Shown: positions 26,575 to 39,180 of the stretch, piece after piece
Position numbering within the stretch: position 1 is the first letter of the stretch
Layout: every line of letters starts with the position of its first letter
NCBI GenBank assembly: GCA_021399435.1
Contig: JAJTUP010000020.1
Coordinates: 310,001-374,000, forward strand
Direction of reading: 5' to 3'
Origin: Diaporthe sp. PMI_573
Taxonomy: Eukaryota; Ascomycota; Sordariomycetes; Diaporthales; Diaporthaceae
DNA: 64,000 nucleotides
Notes under the pieces: generated by a model
The model's database searches: none
Told to the model about the DNA's origin: nothing
The model's input: the letters and a program-made list of their open reading frames with translations, nothing else
Translations under genes and position numbers: made by a program

Positions 26575-29500
26575 GGCGAGCTCTCGAGAGTGGAGGACTG
26601 AGATATTCCAGCCGGAGGCGGCCGGGCTGTGATGCGCGCATAGGTGAAACAGCAGGGCGCAAAAATACGGGACTTGGTGAGGCCTCGCGAGGGCGAGAGG
26701 CTGTAAACACCAACAAGCTGGGCTTTAGACCCCGAATACGACCAATCACTCTCTTGTGGCCGCGAGCCGGCCTTGGTCAATGGGGGGGAAGACCGCGCGA
26801 CTCCGCGACGTCAGATGTGTACGACCTGTCCGGGATATTCAGGCGAGCTGCACGCGGGCCAAGGCGACGCTTGGGGCGCTCGAATTTGCGGGCAACATTC
26901 ACACGGTCTGAGAGTGGGCTGGCTTAAGCGTCAGCAGTAGGGCTGGGAACTCAGACGTCTCGAAACAGTACGCTGCCATGCGGGACGCCTGACAACACAA
27001 GAAGTACGCCGTACAGGTGCACTGATATAATTATTCTATACGTTAAAGCCGAATGCAGTCAGACATTGGTGGCTGGCATCGCGACAAATGCAGAAAACGA
27101 TTCCCAACGTCCCAACCCTCCTAGCACGTCAGAGGTTAAGAGGCCTGCTATCAATTCGAGCAGGCGCCAGTGAAGAAAAGAAGAGCCGAAACCCAAATCT
27201 CCAGCACCCTTGAGATCCGCTGTGACCATTCCCCACTCCCCACGGGCGGTTTGAAGTTGGCAAGACTGCGCGAAGGATTCGAGTGGGCCACCACTGGACA
27301 AGCCCGCCTGCAGGAAGCGTTGGCGCATACTTTACTGGCAGGCAGGCTTGTCGAATCGACGCAAGGCTTTCAGTTCACGCCACGAGCTTTCTTTTCATTG
27401 TAGCACGGACATGGCATCATTTGGATAGTCGAAGGATCTCACCCCCCGCGTGGTGCTGAAGTTTGAACCCACCGGCTGGCCAGGTCGGCTGGCCTGACCA
27501 CGGCAGATGCAATCTACACATACGGGTCGCCATACCGCAACTTGATCTGCCCTCTCATCTGCAGTGTCATCTTCTGCCGCGCGATTCGGCATCTTTCAGG
27601 GCCGTTTAGTGGCCTGGGCGCAAGGTACGCTTTCTGATGAGAGGAATGCTCACAACGTCCTGCCCCTGATGTCTCTGGAACCATGAAGCATCTCTCGCCT
27701 GCCTTTACGATGGCTCGGCTGGATTGTCAAGACGAGATGCGATAAGTCCGATTCATGGGACTGGAATCCCGGGATGCTGCTCACATAATGCGGACCGCTC
27801 CATATGTTGCCGTCTGTGCGACCCGACCGACTCTCATGTCCCCTGGTCAAGCGGTTTCTGGATAGTCTGGTCGATCCTTACCGCCACAACCTGTCGCCCG
27901 GGACTGTGCCGCAGGGCTGCATCCTTGAATACTGCAGACTAGGCTAGTGGTCCATATTCCTGCTGCCTTGCGATCCAAGACATACAGTAGTTCGACGCCT
28001 CGCACGGCCCACAGCATACCTAAGCCGAGCTAGGCGGACATGATCCCCACGTTGTGACGCTCTACGAATTCCCGACGACACTCTGTCGGCAGTTCGGCAA
28101 CGCCTGCTTCATCGTGGCGAATGGAGACCTCAAGAGACATGCGGGTGAAGGACCGCCTTGCAAGCAGGTGTCCGGGCCGATGCGCGATACTGTCGTCTTG
28201 GACGAGTAACTGGGACAATTGTGGGAAGCTGGGAGCCATAGCCGACCGAGATGGCGTGGCAGCCGACCCCCCTGAAAAAGCAGCTGCCAGTCCAGTGCAG
28301 ACAAAGGCCTACCGGCCCCCCCTTGGCCCTTCGATTTGGCGAAACAAGGAGGTGGTCATGGCGAGGTCTGCAGAAGGGGTTGAAGGATTCCGGTGCCTGC
28401 ATGGCTCACTGTACGAACGACGCCGGAGAGCCCGGGCTTGCAGGGCTTGGTTGGCTTTGATTGCCTGTTGTTTGCCGGCAGCTCGATCAGCCCAGACCAT
28501 TTGTCAGGGCCCCACAGCACAACAGCGCTGTGGACGCGCGGGCCGGGACCAGAAACCATTCGCGAGGTGTACCTGGGAAGCTCATTGGGGCAAATTCAAG
28601 AGCTTCGGCTTCTCGTCGCCATGTTTCGCAACCGATGGTTCGTAACGCGACCCCCATGTCAGCGAAAAGTAGCGAAAACGCACGATTGGGTGCCGTTGTT
28701 CGCTTTCGTTTTCTTTTTTTACTTTGTGGCAATACACGTTCTTGCATGGTGGTCCCGATCCCTTGGGGGCCCTCATTTGCAGCTTCATCATCATCACTCA
28801 GCTCAGACTTTTCTGGAAAGTGAGTATACGTTTTTCAGGAGGGGAGGATTCTAAGGAGTCGCACAATCGGGCAGGCCGGCCTCGCTTTTTTTGGGAGGAT
28901 GCCCAGGGTGCGGTTCTCTGATCCTGCCCCTACCTGTCTGTCGGTGTTGTTGACTCTGTTGTCTGGAGTGCAGCGACTCGAGGGCATGACGGGCTGCGGA
29001 GGGGATTCAAGCAGTACATTGCGCGCTTGTTATTTTGGCGACAGCCTCGGCGGAGGCGAGGAGATTTGCGCGAAGGGGGTCACGTACGGATACTTGGAGG
29101 GTATTTTGGGGCTGAGCTTTTTGACCTTTTTTTTTTTTACCGCGGATCTACTCAACTTGAGGTCTACGTGGTACTAGTAGATGGACGGAATAACGGGGGT
29201 ATTGAACGGCGACAGAAGGCATTGCGTTGCTTAAAGGACTCATCTATCAGATGTACGACTATTTTTCTTTTCTTTTCTTCTGATACCTCTTCTTCTTCTT
29301 TCTTATTACCTCTTTACGCGCTGCCACACCCTGGCTGGCGGGCCGGTCTTGGGTGGTTGCGAGGCTGTATTGAAGGGATTCAATCAGCATGAGCGCCAGG
29401 GCTTTTTCTCTTTCTCCCAACTTTCTCCCGGAACCAAGGAACCAGACCATAAATGACATTCTGTCTTTGGATATTCAGGTGTATAGTGTCCCCACTTGTG

Positions 29501-31227
29501 GTGATTGTGATTGCGACTAAGAGAAATAGATTGTAGATTTACAATTATGTGTTTGATGAAGGAGAGGGAGGACTGGAGGGATGAAGGAAGGAATGGATGA
29601 ATGAATGAGTAGCCAGCTGATGTCGCCTGCCTCCGGCCACGCTGTGGTGCCCGTGCCCTCTTTGCGGTCGGTCCTGCTCCTCGATAGCAAACTAGGCTGC
29701 AGAGGGAAAATGGATGCGCCCACCCTCTGCACTATGGTTTGGCCCTCATATGTGACCTCCTCGATTCCAACAGTAATCTAGGCAACCCTGGCCTGGCGGT
29801 TTTGGGTAGTTTGATCATGATTTGTTTTCTTGTTCTTGCTTGGGGTGGGTGGCTATCATACCGCCGTCGGCACCTGGGCGTTGCTTGACGGGCAGACCGT
29901 GGGATTCCCCTCGTGGGCAAGTAAGGGGGGAACCAAGCTGAATGTACAGCACTCGGCAGATTGAACACATGCAGGGCGGTCAAGTACTGTGACTAGGTAG
30001 GCTACTAATTATTAGTTACTGCCTGCCTACCTGCCTGCCCGCCTGCCTAGGGTGTGATGTGATGTGATGCGTCTCAGACGAGGTGATGTTGCAACAAGGG
30101 CTGGCTGGCTGGCTGGCTGGCTGGTTTTATTACTGTCCATAATGCTAAGTGCCGGGCTGGGCTGAACCGCGGTACCTGCTAATTTGCTTGATGGGGGGGT
30201 GGAGGGGGTGGGGAGTGTGGGATGTGTGCGTGCGTGGCCGAAGGATTTAGTGTGCGTGTCGCATTGTGGGTTTGAGGTTTGGTGATCAGTCGGTCTGTGC
30301 CGGTTGTCATGGTCAGCTGGTTGGTGGTGATGGTGTTGATGTCTACCGGGGAATATCTAAATTTATTTTTGCTGTACGGTACGGTATTGAGCAGGCAGGA
30401 ACTTGTTTCCTGTTCAGCCCTATCTAGGTACCAGTGACCACATCTTGGTTCTTTTGGTCCTGGATGGCTTCTGGGCAGACTACTGTGTCTGTGTGGGCTG
30501 GAATCCGTAGGGCTGGCGGCTGTGTTCAAAGACTAGGATCACCAGCCATCCCATCCGTCCTAGCGATTCCGGGTTACCCCTTACCCTTGCAGGCCCAGGA
30601 AGGCAAGGCTGGGTGCATTTAGTTGTAGAGACTCGGTGTGCTAGGTGTGGACTGTGGACTGTGGAGAGTGGAGAGAAGGTGAGTTGAGGTGAGCACACGT
30701 GCGTGCAATACGGCAACGGGCAGACTAATCAATCAAATCAATCAATCCATCAGTAGCGAGCGGGCTGGATTCAACGGGTGTGAGTGGCGAGAAGTTGCCC
30801 CGCGCTAAGCAAGGATGTGGGGCAACAGCTCGGCGTGGGGGCCAGAAAGGCGGGGCAGCCCGCTTCTCTCTTTTTTCTTGTCATTTGTCTCGGTGCAAAG
30901 AAGGCCAGTGGTGTGGAGCGCATCGGACCCCCGCGCTCCAGAACATTTGACGTCGACGGCGACTGTTTGGCAGCTGCAAGTGGCAAGTGGCAAGTTCCAG
31001 TTTTCTTGCATCTGATCGACCAACCGCCCTTCGCCTTTGTCGCCCCTGGTCGTCAATGTCACCTCGATCCCCATCAAAACACTCACTGACATGCACATGC
31101 ACCGCATCCACCCTGCCTCTCCGGACTGGACACGACACGACGCCGTTTGAGCTGGAGAACAAGGGACCAGAAATGATCACCAACTAGGGCGAATCACTGT
31201 TAAGACAGACAGCACAGAATCGAGACT
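26575..31227. other. gene-poor intergenic region
   Basis: No supported gene on either strand. It holds a pyrimidine-rich tract (about 29.26-29.32 kb), a GCCT tract (about 30021-30048), TGATG units (30053-30069) and a perfect (CTGG)6 at 30101-30124. The last few hundred bases should contain the promoter of the phosphatase gene. Confidence 0.6.
30021..30124. repeat. cluster of three short tandem repeats: (GCCT)n, (TGATG)n, (CTGG)6
   Basis: GCCT-type units at 30021-30048, TGATG at 30053-30069 and six perfect CTGG units at 30101-30124, adjacent but of different unit, in non-coding DNA. Confidence 0.8.
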
Positions 31228-33054
31228 ATGCCATCGATTGATGAGTCAGACCGCGCAGCAAATATCTCATCCACAACCACCACCAAAAACAACAACACAT
31301 CAACCTGCACCACCAACAACGACTCCGTGCCCAAGGAAAGCACTAGCACTAGTATAAACATCGACGACTTTGCCTGCGTTGACGGCAGCGACACCGACGG
31401 CGAGGGAGAAGGAGCAGACGGAGACGGCCAGGACTACGACAGCGATAGCACCGCCCACGACGTCACCTCGCTGTCCCCGGGCTGCTGCTCGCGCTTTGCC
31501 GCCCTGACAGGACTGGATATCAACGAGATCAAGCGGGAGCTGGCCGCCCACAACAGACACAGCTCTGCTGCTACAACGCCTCCCGCGGACCGTGACCCGC
31601 CAAAACACCGCTGCCACGGCCCGCGCTCCGCCTTCGAGGGCGCCGACCACGCCCACCTGCAGTACATCGAGAAGAAAGCCATGGCCCTCAACCGCGTCGA
31701 CGGTCCCGACGACCTCTACGTTGGCGGCGTCTTTGCCCTGCGCAGGCCCGGCGCCATGGAGGGGAAAGCCATCACCCACATCCTCAGCATGATCAAGTAC
31801 AGCTTTGCCGACTTGCAGGGCTTCGAGGACCACTACGTCCACCTCAGCATCGACGTTGACGACGTCGACGACGAGGACCTGCTGGTGCACCTGCCCCGCG
31901 CCGTGAGGTTTGTCGACAGGGGCCTGCACGGCGGGGAGGGCCCCTGGCCGAGCGGCACTGCTCTGCCCGGGACGAGGCGGAGAGGGGGGGAAGGCGAGCA
32001 GGACGGTTTCGCGGAAAAGGATGGCGAGCGGGAGAAGCCCAGGACAGAGTCGTTACCCGAGGCACAGATGCGCAACATGTCACTGCAGGAGCACGCGCCC
32101 GCGCCTACTGACCCCTCCAAACCAGGCGCCGTCTTCGTCCACTGCGCTATGGGCAAGTCACGCTCCGTCACCGCCGTCCTGGCCTACCTGCTGTGGAAGT
32201 ACCCCCACCGCTACGGCCTCACCCCTTCCATGCTGGACCCGCACAGTCGCAGCGGGCCCGACGCCGACACGGCGCGCACGGCCGTCCAGGCCGCCCTGGA
32301 CTGGGTGCGCAAGACGCGCGAGATCGCCGAGCCGAACCCGGGCTTCATGCAGCAGCTCGGGATGTGGGTCATGATGAAGATGCCCACGGAGGGCGGCGAC
32401 GCCGCCGTCGAGGACCACCCGATCTACCAGCGCTGGCTGTGGGAGCGCGAGGTCGAGGAGAGCGCCAAGATCGGCAAGGCCCCCGAGTGGATCCGCTTCG
32501 AGGACGACCACGCCGACGAGGAGAAGCTCCCGAAGCCCGAAAGGGACGCCGACGATGACAGGACGAAGACAACGATTAGTGAGCTCCGCTGCAAGAAGTG
32601 CAGGCGCGTCCTGGCCACCTCACGGTTCATCATCCCGCACCAGCAGCAGTCCGCAGCCGCAGGCCCAGGGGGCAAACCCCCGTGCCCACACCACTTCATC
32701 GAGCCGCTGTCGTGGATGCGCGACGTGCTGGAGGAGGGCCTACTGGACGGCCGGCTGATGTGCCCCGGGGGCGGAGGCGGAGGCGGAGCTGGGGGCAGCG
32801 GCGGCGGGGCTCGGTGCGGAGCCAACATCGGGCGGTACGCCTGGCAGGGGTTCAAGTGCAGCTGCGGCGAGTGGGTCTGCCCGGCGTTCTCCCTCCAGGC
32901 GAGCAAGGTCGACGAGACCAGGGTGCCGAGGACGCAGGGCCCCCCGCCGCACAACAACCAACAGGGAGCTGGTGATGGGGACGCGGCCGCCTCTGCCCGG
33001 GCTGCGGCGCTGGGGATCCGTATGCCGCCTGGGAGGAGGCAGAACAACCTCTAG
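31228..33054 (+). CDS. YVH1: Yvh1/DUSP12-type dual-specificity phosphatase with C-terminal zinc-binding domain
   Basis: Single exon, 608 residues. The family removes phosphate from Tyr/Ser/Thr; in yeast, Yvh1 also releases Mrt4 from pre-60S ribosomes through its zinc domain. Residues 1-150 are acidic and low-complexity. The conserved start of the family fold (ALNRVDGPDDLYVGGVFALR) begins near residue 152, so a shorter start at that Met is possible. The phosphatase loop is H305-C306-AMGKS-R312, matching HCx5R with the nucleophile intact. The zinc domain has C455/C458, C486/H488 and C544-S-C546...C551, with the family-typical SCGEWVCP. Two unusual insertions: residues about 234-300 (low complexity, before the P-loop) and a Gly-rich run inside the zinc domain. 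Codon use is strongly GC-rich. Confidence 0.88.
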   Translation: MPSIDESDRAANISSTTTTKNNNTSTCTTNNDSVPKESTSTSINIDDFACVDGSDTDGEGEGADGDGQDYDSDSTAHDVTSLSPGCCSRFAALTGLDINEIKRELAAHNRHSSAATTPPADRDPPKHRCHGPRSAFEGADHAHLQYIEKKAMALNRVDGPDDLYVGGVFALRRPGAMEGKAITHILSMIKYSFADLQGFEDHYVHLSIDVDDVDDEDLLVHLPRAVRFVDRGLHGGEGPWPSGTALPGTRRRGGEGEQDGFAEKDGEREKPRTESLPEAQMRNMSLQEHAPAPTDPSKPGAVFVHCAMGKSRSVTAVLAYLLWKYPHRYGLTPSMLDPHSRSGPDADTARTAVQAALDWVRKTREIAEPNPGFMQQLGMWVMMKMPTEGGDAAVEDHPIYQRWLWEREVEESAKIGKAPEWIRFEDDHADEEKLPKPERDADDDRTKTTISELRCKKCRRVLATSRFIIPHQQQSAAAGPGGKPPCPHHFIEPLSWMRDVLEEGLLDGRLMCPGGGGGGGAGGSGGGARCGANIGRYAWQGFKCSCGEWVCPAFSLQASKVDETRVPRTQGPPPHNNQQGAGDGDAAASARAAALGIRMPPGRRQNNL

Positions 33055-36000
33055 ACCGGAACCAGACCAGGCTGACTGTGGGTGTGTGATCGGCCTGTCC
33101 TGCCCCTGATAGAAAATCAGACTGTGTGTCGCAAGACAAGACGTGAACAGTACATTACTAGGGAGGCAGGGGATGCGGCCGGCCAGGCTAGTCCAACCAA
33201 CCCAGGCATACACAGACTGCCTAGGCCGACCTTGCTCAGTCCAGCCCTGCGAGGCACAACTTCGGGCTCTCTTTACATCGGGACCCACCCCTCCACTCCA
33301 CCCACTTCGCCGCTCCTAGCCTTCGCATTTCCTCCCCCTCCCCAGATGCGATGGCAGGTTCCGTGGTGGGGTCAGAGCAGCACCAGATGGCTTGTGCCGC
33401 ATCTGCCTGCCTGCCTTGCCAACAGGTGCAGATATCACAATACAGACCAACACGCGCAGAAAATGACTTTGTTGGTCTGACAAACTTGTTGGTGGACAAG
33501 ACACTTCACTGGGGGTATGATGGGCTTGCCAAGAATGAACGTGGTGGTTCCTCCTTTTTTGTTTTACCCGCCCCGGCGGCCGCCTGCATGCATGCGGTGC
33601 GGGCGCCATGTTATGTACGTGATAGATAAAGTGGGCAGGAGGGACAAAAACACGCATGCGAGCCAGAGTCATGATGCCTGGAGCACTGTACATGCGTGGG
33701 ATGGGGCCCACGATGGGGACAGGACATTGAAAAGAAAAACGGCAGAAATGCATGGGGGAGGGGGCTCATAGACTAACTATGCATATTACACTAGAAAGAG
33801 TAGACTACTTAACTGTGTATGTGGGTTTACTACCACCTTGTTTGTACTGCGCCGCATCCTCGCATGCCAGCAAGCTCGGGGCTTCTGTGCCTGTTGGTTG
33901 TTGTGCTCTTTATTCCCTGCCTGGCCCCGGCTGGGGCGGGCTTGGGCAGTCCGAGCAGGTGGCCACGATGCCGAGGTGTATGTAGCATTGAGCATGGGGC
34001 TCGGGGCCCCGGGCCCATGGTGATCAATCAGCCTAGTGTTCAGGTAGTGAGTGTACATATGATGACGGGATTAGAATTGAGACTTCACCCCTCTCATCGG
34101 ATGTGGAACTTTCCTGCCAAGGTAGTAGTCAAAAAGCATACGTACGTATGTATGTAGCTGTTGGTTGGTGGTTTGCCTTTTTACGACATGACCAATCCCC
34201 GTCGGCTTATGCTTTCCATATTGTCGGTCCCCGATGTGTTTCTACTGTGGTAACGTTCGCAAGGCACTCTGTAGTTAAACACCAATGACGGTGATGATTA
34301 ACTATCCGTATGTCATCACAGACGAACGAAACCACCGGCCCTGCCAAGTACATAAGCAACAAAATCCCATTTTCCCAGATCCCGGAGAGAGACAGTACAG
34401 GTAAAACAAGAAAGAAGAAAAAAGGCGGGGAGAGCACCGGGTCCTGCCCTGTTGGTTCTTTTTCTCTTGGGTGGTGATCTGATCATCGGCGGATGGGACG
34501 GGGAGGGGACGGCCTCGCCGCACACCTGCAGTAGTTCTCCCCCCAATGCTCGGCGAACAGCAACAGTACAGCAACGGTTTTTTTCTTGTAGTCTACATGC
34601 GGGGCACTACCGGTACTTTCCCTCCTGGATCAAGAACATTTGAAGACAGACAGTCACCTGGGCTGCCTGGCTAGGTTTCGCTTCCCATCCTCCCGCCCAG
34701 GGGTGGGGCGCATGGCGTTGGCGGCCAACAGGTCAGGTCGGGTCAGCGCCCGGCGCCTCAACCACCCCCGGGGCACCCCTGGCTCAGTTCTAGGTTGCCA
34801 TCGCGGGTGGATCGCAGCCCTGCGAGGCACTTCTGACGTTTTTTTTTTTTTTTCATAACTATGCAGAGACGCAGCGGCTGGGGGGGGGGGGGCGTGTTGC
34901 AGCTGTGCGCTAGCATTTTATCCCTGAGGGAAAAGGGAAGTTAGTCCGTCTTCTTGTCGTTGACGTTTTATTTCTCTCCCTCCTGCCCTGCCCCTGCGCC
35001 GCTTTCTCGCATGCCGCTACGGTATGCCATGTCACGTACGTATGTATCGTCCTGACTCGAACGAACCCCTCTGATGGGATGGGATGGCCCGTAAGCTTGA
35101 TCGAGTAGGCTGAATCCCTCTCTAGCCTCTTTGAGGCTCGGTGGGAAACCTGTCTTTCTCCCTGTGTGTATATCTGTGGGTGGGTCCCGGGGGCTCTCTC
35201 AGAGGAAAACGGTCCCGTGGTTATAAACGGTGATGTGGGGTCGAATCCTTTGGACCCTCCTTCTGCCTTGTCTCGTTCCGTTTTGCTTTTTGTGTGACGA
35301 CGTTGAACGTAGTATCCTGGGCGAGGCTAGGGGCCATTCTTTGGGCCCTCGGTCTGTAGACACTACCTGTGTACTGAGTGAGTAGTAGTTTATGATGTGC
35401 CGCAGAAGCTGCAGCGACGAGGTTGTTGGCTCTTGTGCGGAGATGTGATATATGAGCTGTATCTTCGGAAATACGAGAGTAAGAGAGGCAATGACCGATC
35501 GTGGTAGGCTTGTCGGCTCATTGAAATGACGAATTTGTATTCTGCCTTGTCTAAATGCCCTTTCAGAGAAGGAATTGTGATGGTACAGTCTTGGAAAATG
35601 AATCCCACAGACATGGCAATTATTTGATGTATCTTCTCCTTGCCACTCAATTCTTGTCATGTTGACTTATGACAGCCTTGGGAACTGTGTGGTACATGTA
35701 CAATGCTGGCCAATGGGACGCATCTTGCAGCCTTGGATGATCGCATGAGTTCAGTTCTATCTGCGGATGACACGTAAAGGAATGACTACCTGTTGGAGAG
35801 ACAATGAAAAAGACTGATGAGGTTCACATGTGAATCAGACGCATCATCAGTCACAATCGCTACTATATTATGGTACACATGTCATAGTACAAGAGTAAAT
35901 GAGAGACGCATCTGATCACTGCCCCTCATTGACCTTGACAGATTTGTTGCCATTTTTCAGCGCACATGTGCTCGGAACATCAGCCCCTTCAGGCAAATGA

Positions 36001-39000
36001 GGCTGCTTACCTCGTTGCCTTGCCCCCTCCTTTCCAGCCTTGAAGGGTAATGACACATTCGATCTACACTATCTGAATGGTCCAGCACCCACAATCGGAT
36101 CCTTCGCGCCAAAGGGATTTTTATTTTCTTGATGCTGCTTTTCTCACCTAACCCTGCTGACAATGCCAACATGGGCTGGAATCCTTCGCACGGTTATTTT
36201 GCACTCTGCAGTATCAGTGACACCTAACACACTTCACGTCGGCAGGCATCAGTGGAAACATATAGAGCAGCGGGACCTGGTCCACCATTATTTCTCATAT
36301 TTGCGACCTGTCTATAACATTGCTTCCGAAGCGAAGACCCACATGAAGGTGTTGATGGGGTTCCTCAGCAGGGGCTGAATTGATGATCTCGGAAGGATTG
36401 TTTCACGACAGCGATATACCGAGGCAATATACAGTAAGCAAGGCCAAGTGTTTGAGCAAATGGGTCTTTGGACCAGGATATCAAAAGTACAACTTTCACC
36501 GCTCAAAGTCGGGTCGGGCACGAAATCCCGCAATCATCTGACATGGCACAGACGCAGGGCCCTCTCCAGAATCCAACGGCCGTAGGCAATGAGCGCCCGA
36601 CCCGCACCCAAACTGCCCGAAGGATTCAAACCCGCTGGAGCCTACGGCGATGATATGATGGCATGATGGACCCTAGCCCCCATGTGCCGAGGACTCGTTG
36701 GTCAGCGCTCGACCCACGGGTTCCATTTCATCAATCCATCGCCCCCATTCCTTCTGTTCTACGAGAAAAAATGCTGCGCTGGAGGCACAACATGATCGAC
36801 TCAAATGCTCACACGTCAAGCTCAGGCTATATCCATCTTGCATGCAACGATCTGCCCGCTCATCCTTCGGCCCCCAAAATCAATCATTCAACCCCTCCCT
36901 CCGTAGTAAGCGTAGCGTATCTCGGTCGTACTTGAAGGGGTAAGGTTGCGAGGGGGGGCAGCGAGATAATTCCCGTCTGACTATGACATGACAACTCCTC
37001 GGCCCGCCGCGGGCTAGGCTGCAACAGGCCGGTACTTTGCACCTCATGTACCGATACATCACAGCAGAATCACCCAGGGCGAGGGCAGGGTGGATAGTTA
37101 CATAGAAGGAGCAAACTAAACTCCCGTCTGCCTGACAGCCATCCATGTATGCTATCTCTTCCGTCAATTCTTTTAAATTTGCGCCCCGGGGTGGGCGCCG
37201 ACCTGGTGTAAAAACAGGGCCGAACCAAATCCCGGTGCACAGAATCCGCTCCCGTTTGCTCCTGTACGACGTTCCTGCGCCGCAGGAATGACTCCGACTG
37301 GCCCCCATACGACTCACAGACAGGGTGATAGATCCAACCTGAGGGTTCGGTGGAGTACTGACCACCGTGTGCGCGTGTCGATCGCCTTGGCCTTGGGTGT
37401 AGTTGGCCGGTAGTAACTGAATGTTCTGTGACGGAGGCCGGACATCTGGACAGGCCGGTCACAGCCTGCGCGCCCCTTTCACACATGCCCTGCAGGACGG
37501 GTTGCATGTAAATCCATATCTTGACCCATGCCGGAAGGCTGCATCGCTTTCCGCGCGCCATCAGATAAGCCGAGTGGGAGGGGGTCGACTGGTGGTTGAC
37601 TGGCCGTAACGAGCAAAGCAGCCGAGATGTGTGTTCTAAATTGCCGCCCTATCCGGCCGCCGGTCAAGTCTGGCTTACGCTTTTGACTTTTGACGCTGTG
37701 GCTGTGCTGATGATCATCCCGAGATATTGGGTGAACGTGGCAGGTAGCAAGTTACTAAGCCTCCCCGAGTGTCACGGTATCAAATGGACGTGCATCGTGT
37801 CTAAAGATAGTACTTATTCATCTCAAAAGAACCACTATATTTAGTTTGTGCGTCATTTGTACGTATTCGTGCAAGTAAAGCAAAGGCGTGGTTGGGATTA
37901 AACAACTTTGAGGCAAAAGTCAGTCTCAAGGTCTACAGCCGGGAGGCAGGATTACAGCCTTGCAAAGGCTGGCGGTATACCCCAGGATACTCTTCTGGAT
38001 GGTTGGTGCGGTTGAATTTCAAGTCAAAATGTGCGGAACTAAGGAAGTATTATTCAATCTAGTTGCAGTTTTGATATAGATATGACCATGGTAATCATGC
38101 GACGACAGTGAGGAAATAGGAATATGCAGTGGTTCGAGAAACGGCACTCAAATTCTGCCCATCGAGATAATGGAGCCTGGACATAGCAAGTGGGATCCAT
38201 GAAGTAAAATAGTAGTGTGAAGATGCAACTGCCTGACAGTGGAAGTGAATCTTGCATAATCTCTATGCTTCTGTGGTCAGGTTCGGCCGTTGGGATTTAT
38301 GGAAGGAGTATCAGGTCGGTCAGTCCCCTTCAAGCAAAAGTCCCTCAAGGAAAGGCATCGTCAGTCTGCATATTGAAGAAATGGAAATCGGTGTAGCTCA
38401 GTGTCTTGCTATCAAGATCCTCCAGAATGCTTTTCCAAAGATTATCGCACGCTGATTAGATTATCTTTGGTGATGTAGTGTTTTCCCCTCGTATGGCGAT
38501 GCCGTTAGCCCTCATTCAATGTTGTCGTGCACGAAGGCTTAACAGCTTCATTCAACATTTTACCAAAGGCCATGGCGATAAGACGGTCAGTCGTGAGGAC
38601 CCCAATATACCCAATTTTGAACGTGCCCAGCCACATTTAATGCCAGGCTTGACTTACACTTATTTCTTCACTGCCGCCTCGAACTTGACCATGTATGATA
38701 AACTTCTCGACTCCTCTACTGCCTCTGCATTCATAAAAATTCCTAACGAGGAAACAAAACGCTAGCAATGGAGTTAGAGAGCTCTTGAGGAGCTTCCCAA
38801 GGATATGCAGTGGCTTTTCACAATGAGAAGCTCATAACGTGACTGATTTGCCAGGTAAGGCGACAGAGTTGTATGCTGAAGTACATCATTGATCTACTTG
38901 AGTACTGAATGTTGTGCCAGGACAGGTCTTTTAAGCGACTGTCTTGCAAGAGACACAAACACCGCATTCGAGCATCTCGACTAACACGTCCGAAAGAAAA

Positions 39001-39180
39001 GCAGTTACGTGTGCTCATATTTTCGGCGCTGATAAATATCAAATATCTTCGAACAAGTTCAGTACCTCTTCCCAACGTTGCAATACTCTCCATTGAATTT
39101 TGGTAAACTGTGTCGTGTAAGGGAAGAAAAGTGACTAGGATCTGAGCCTCATGTGGATATAGCATACCTAGAACCAGCGA
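33055..39180. other. gene-free interval with compositional change
   Basis: No supported gene. It contains a 14-base T run near 34840 and a run of 13 G at 34880-34892. From about 35.2 kb rightward the sequence is visibly more AT-rich than the left half of the window. A palindrome TTCACATGTGAA sits near 35822. Open frames here (for example 35199-35660 - and 36880-37365 -) show no family resemblance. Confidence 0.55.

Noticed and set aside
37140..37185. Short match to the small-subunit rRNA segment containing AATTGACGGAAG
   Set aside because: Only about a dozen bases agree; flanking sequence does not follow rRNA, so it is a chance match.
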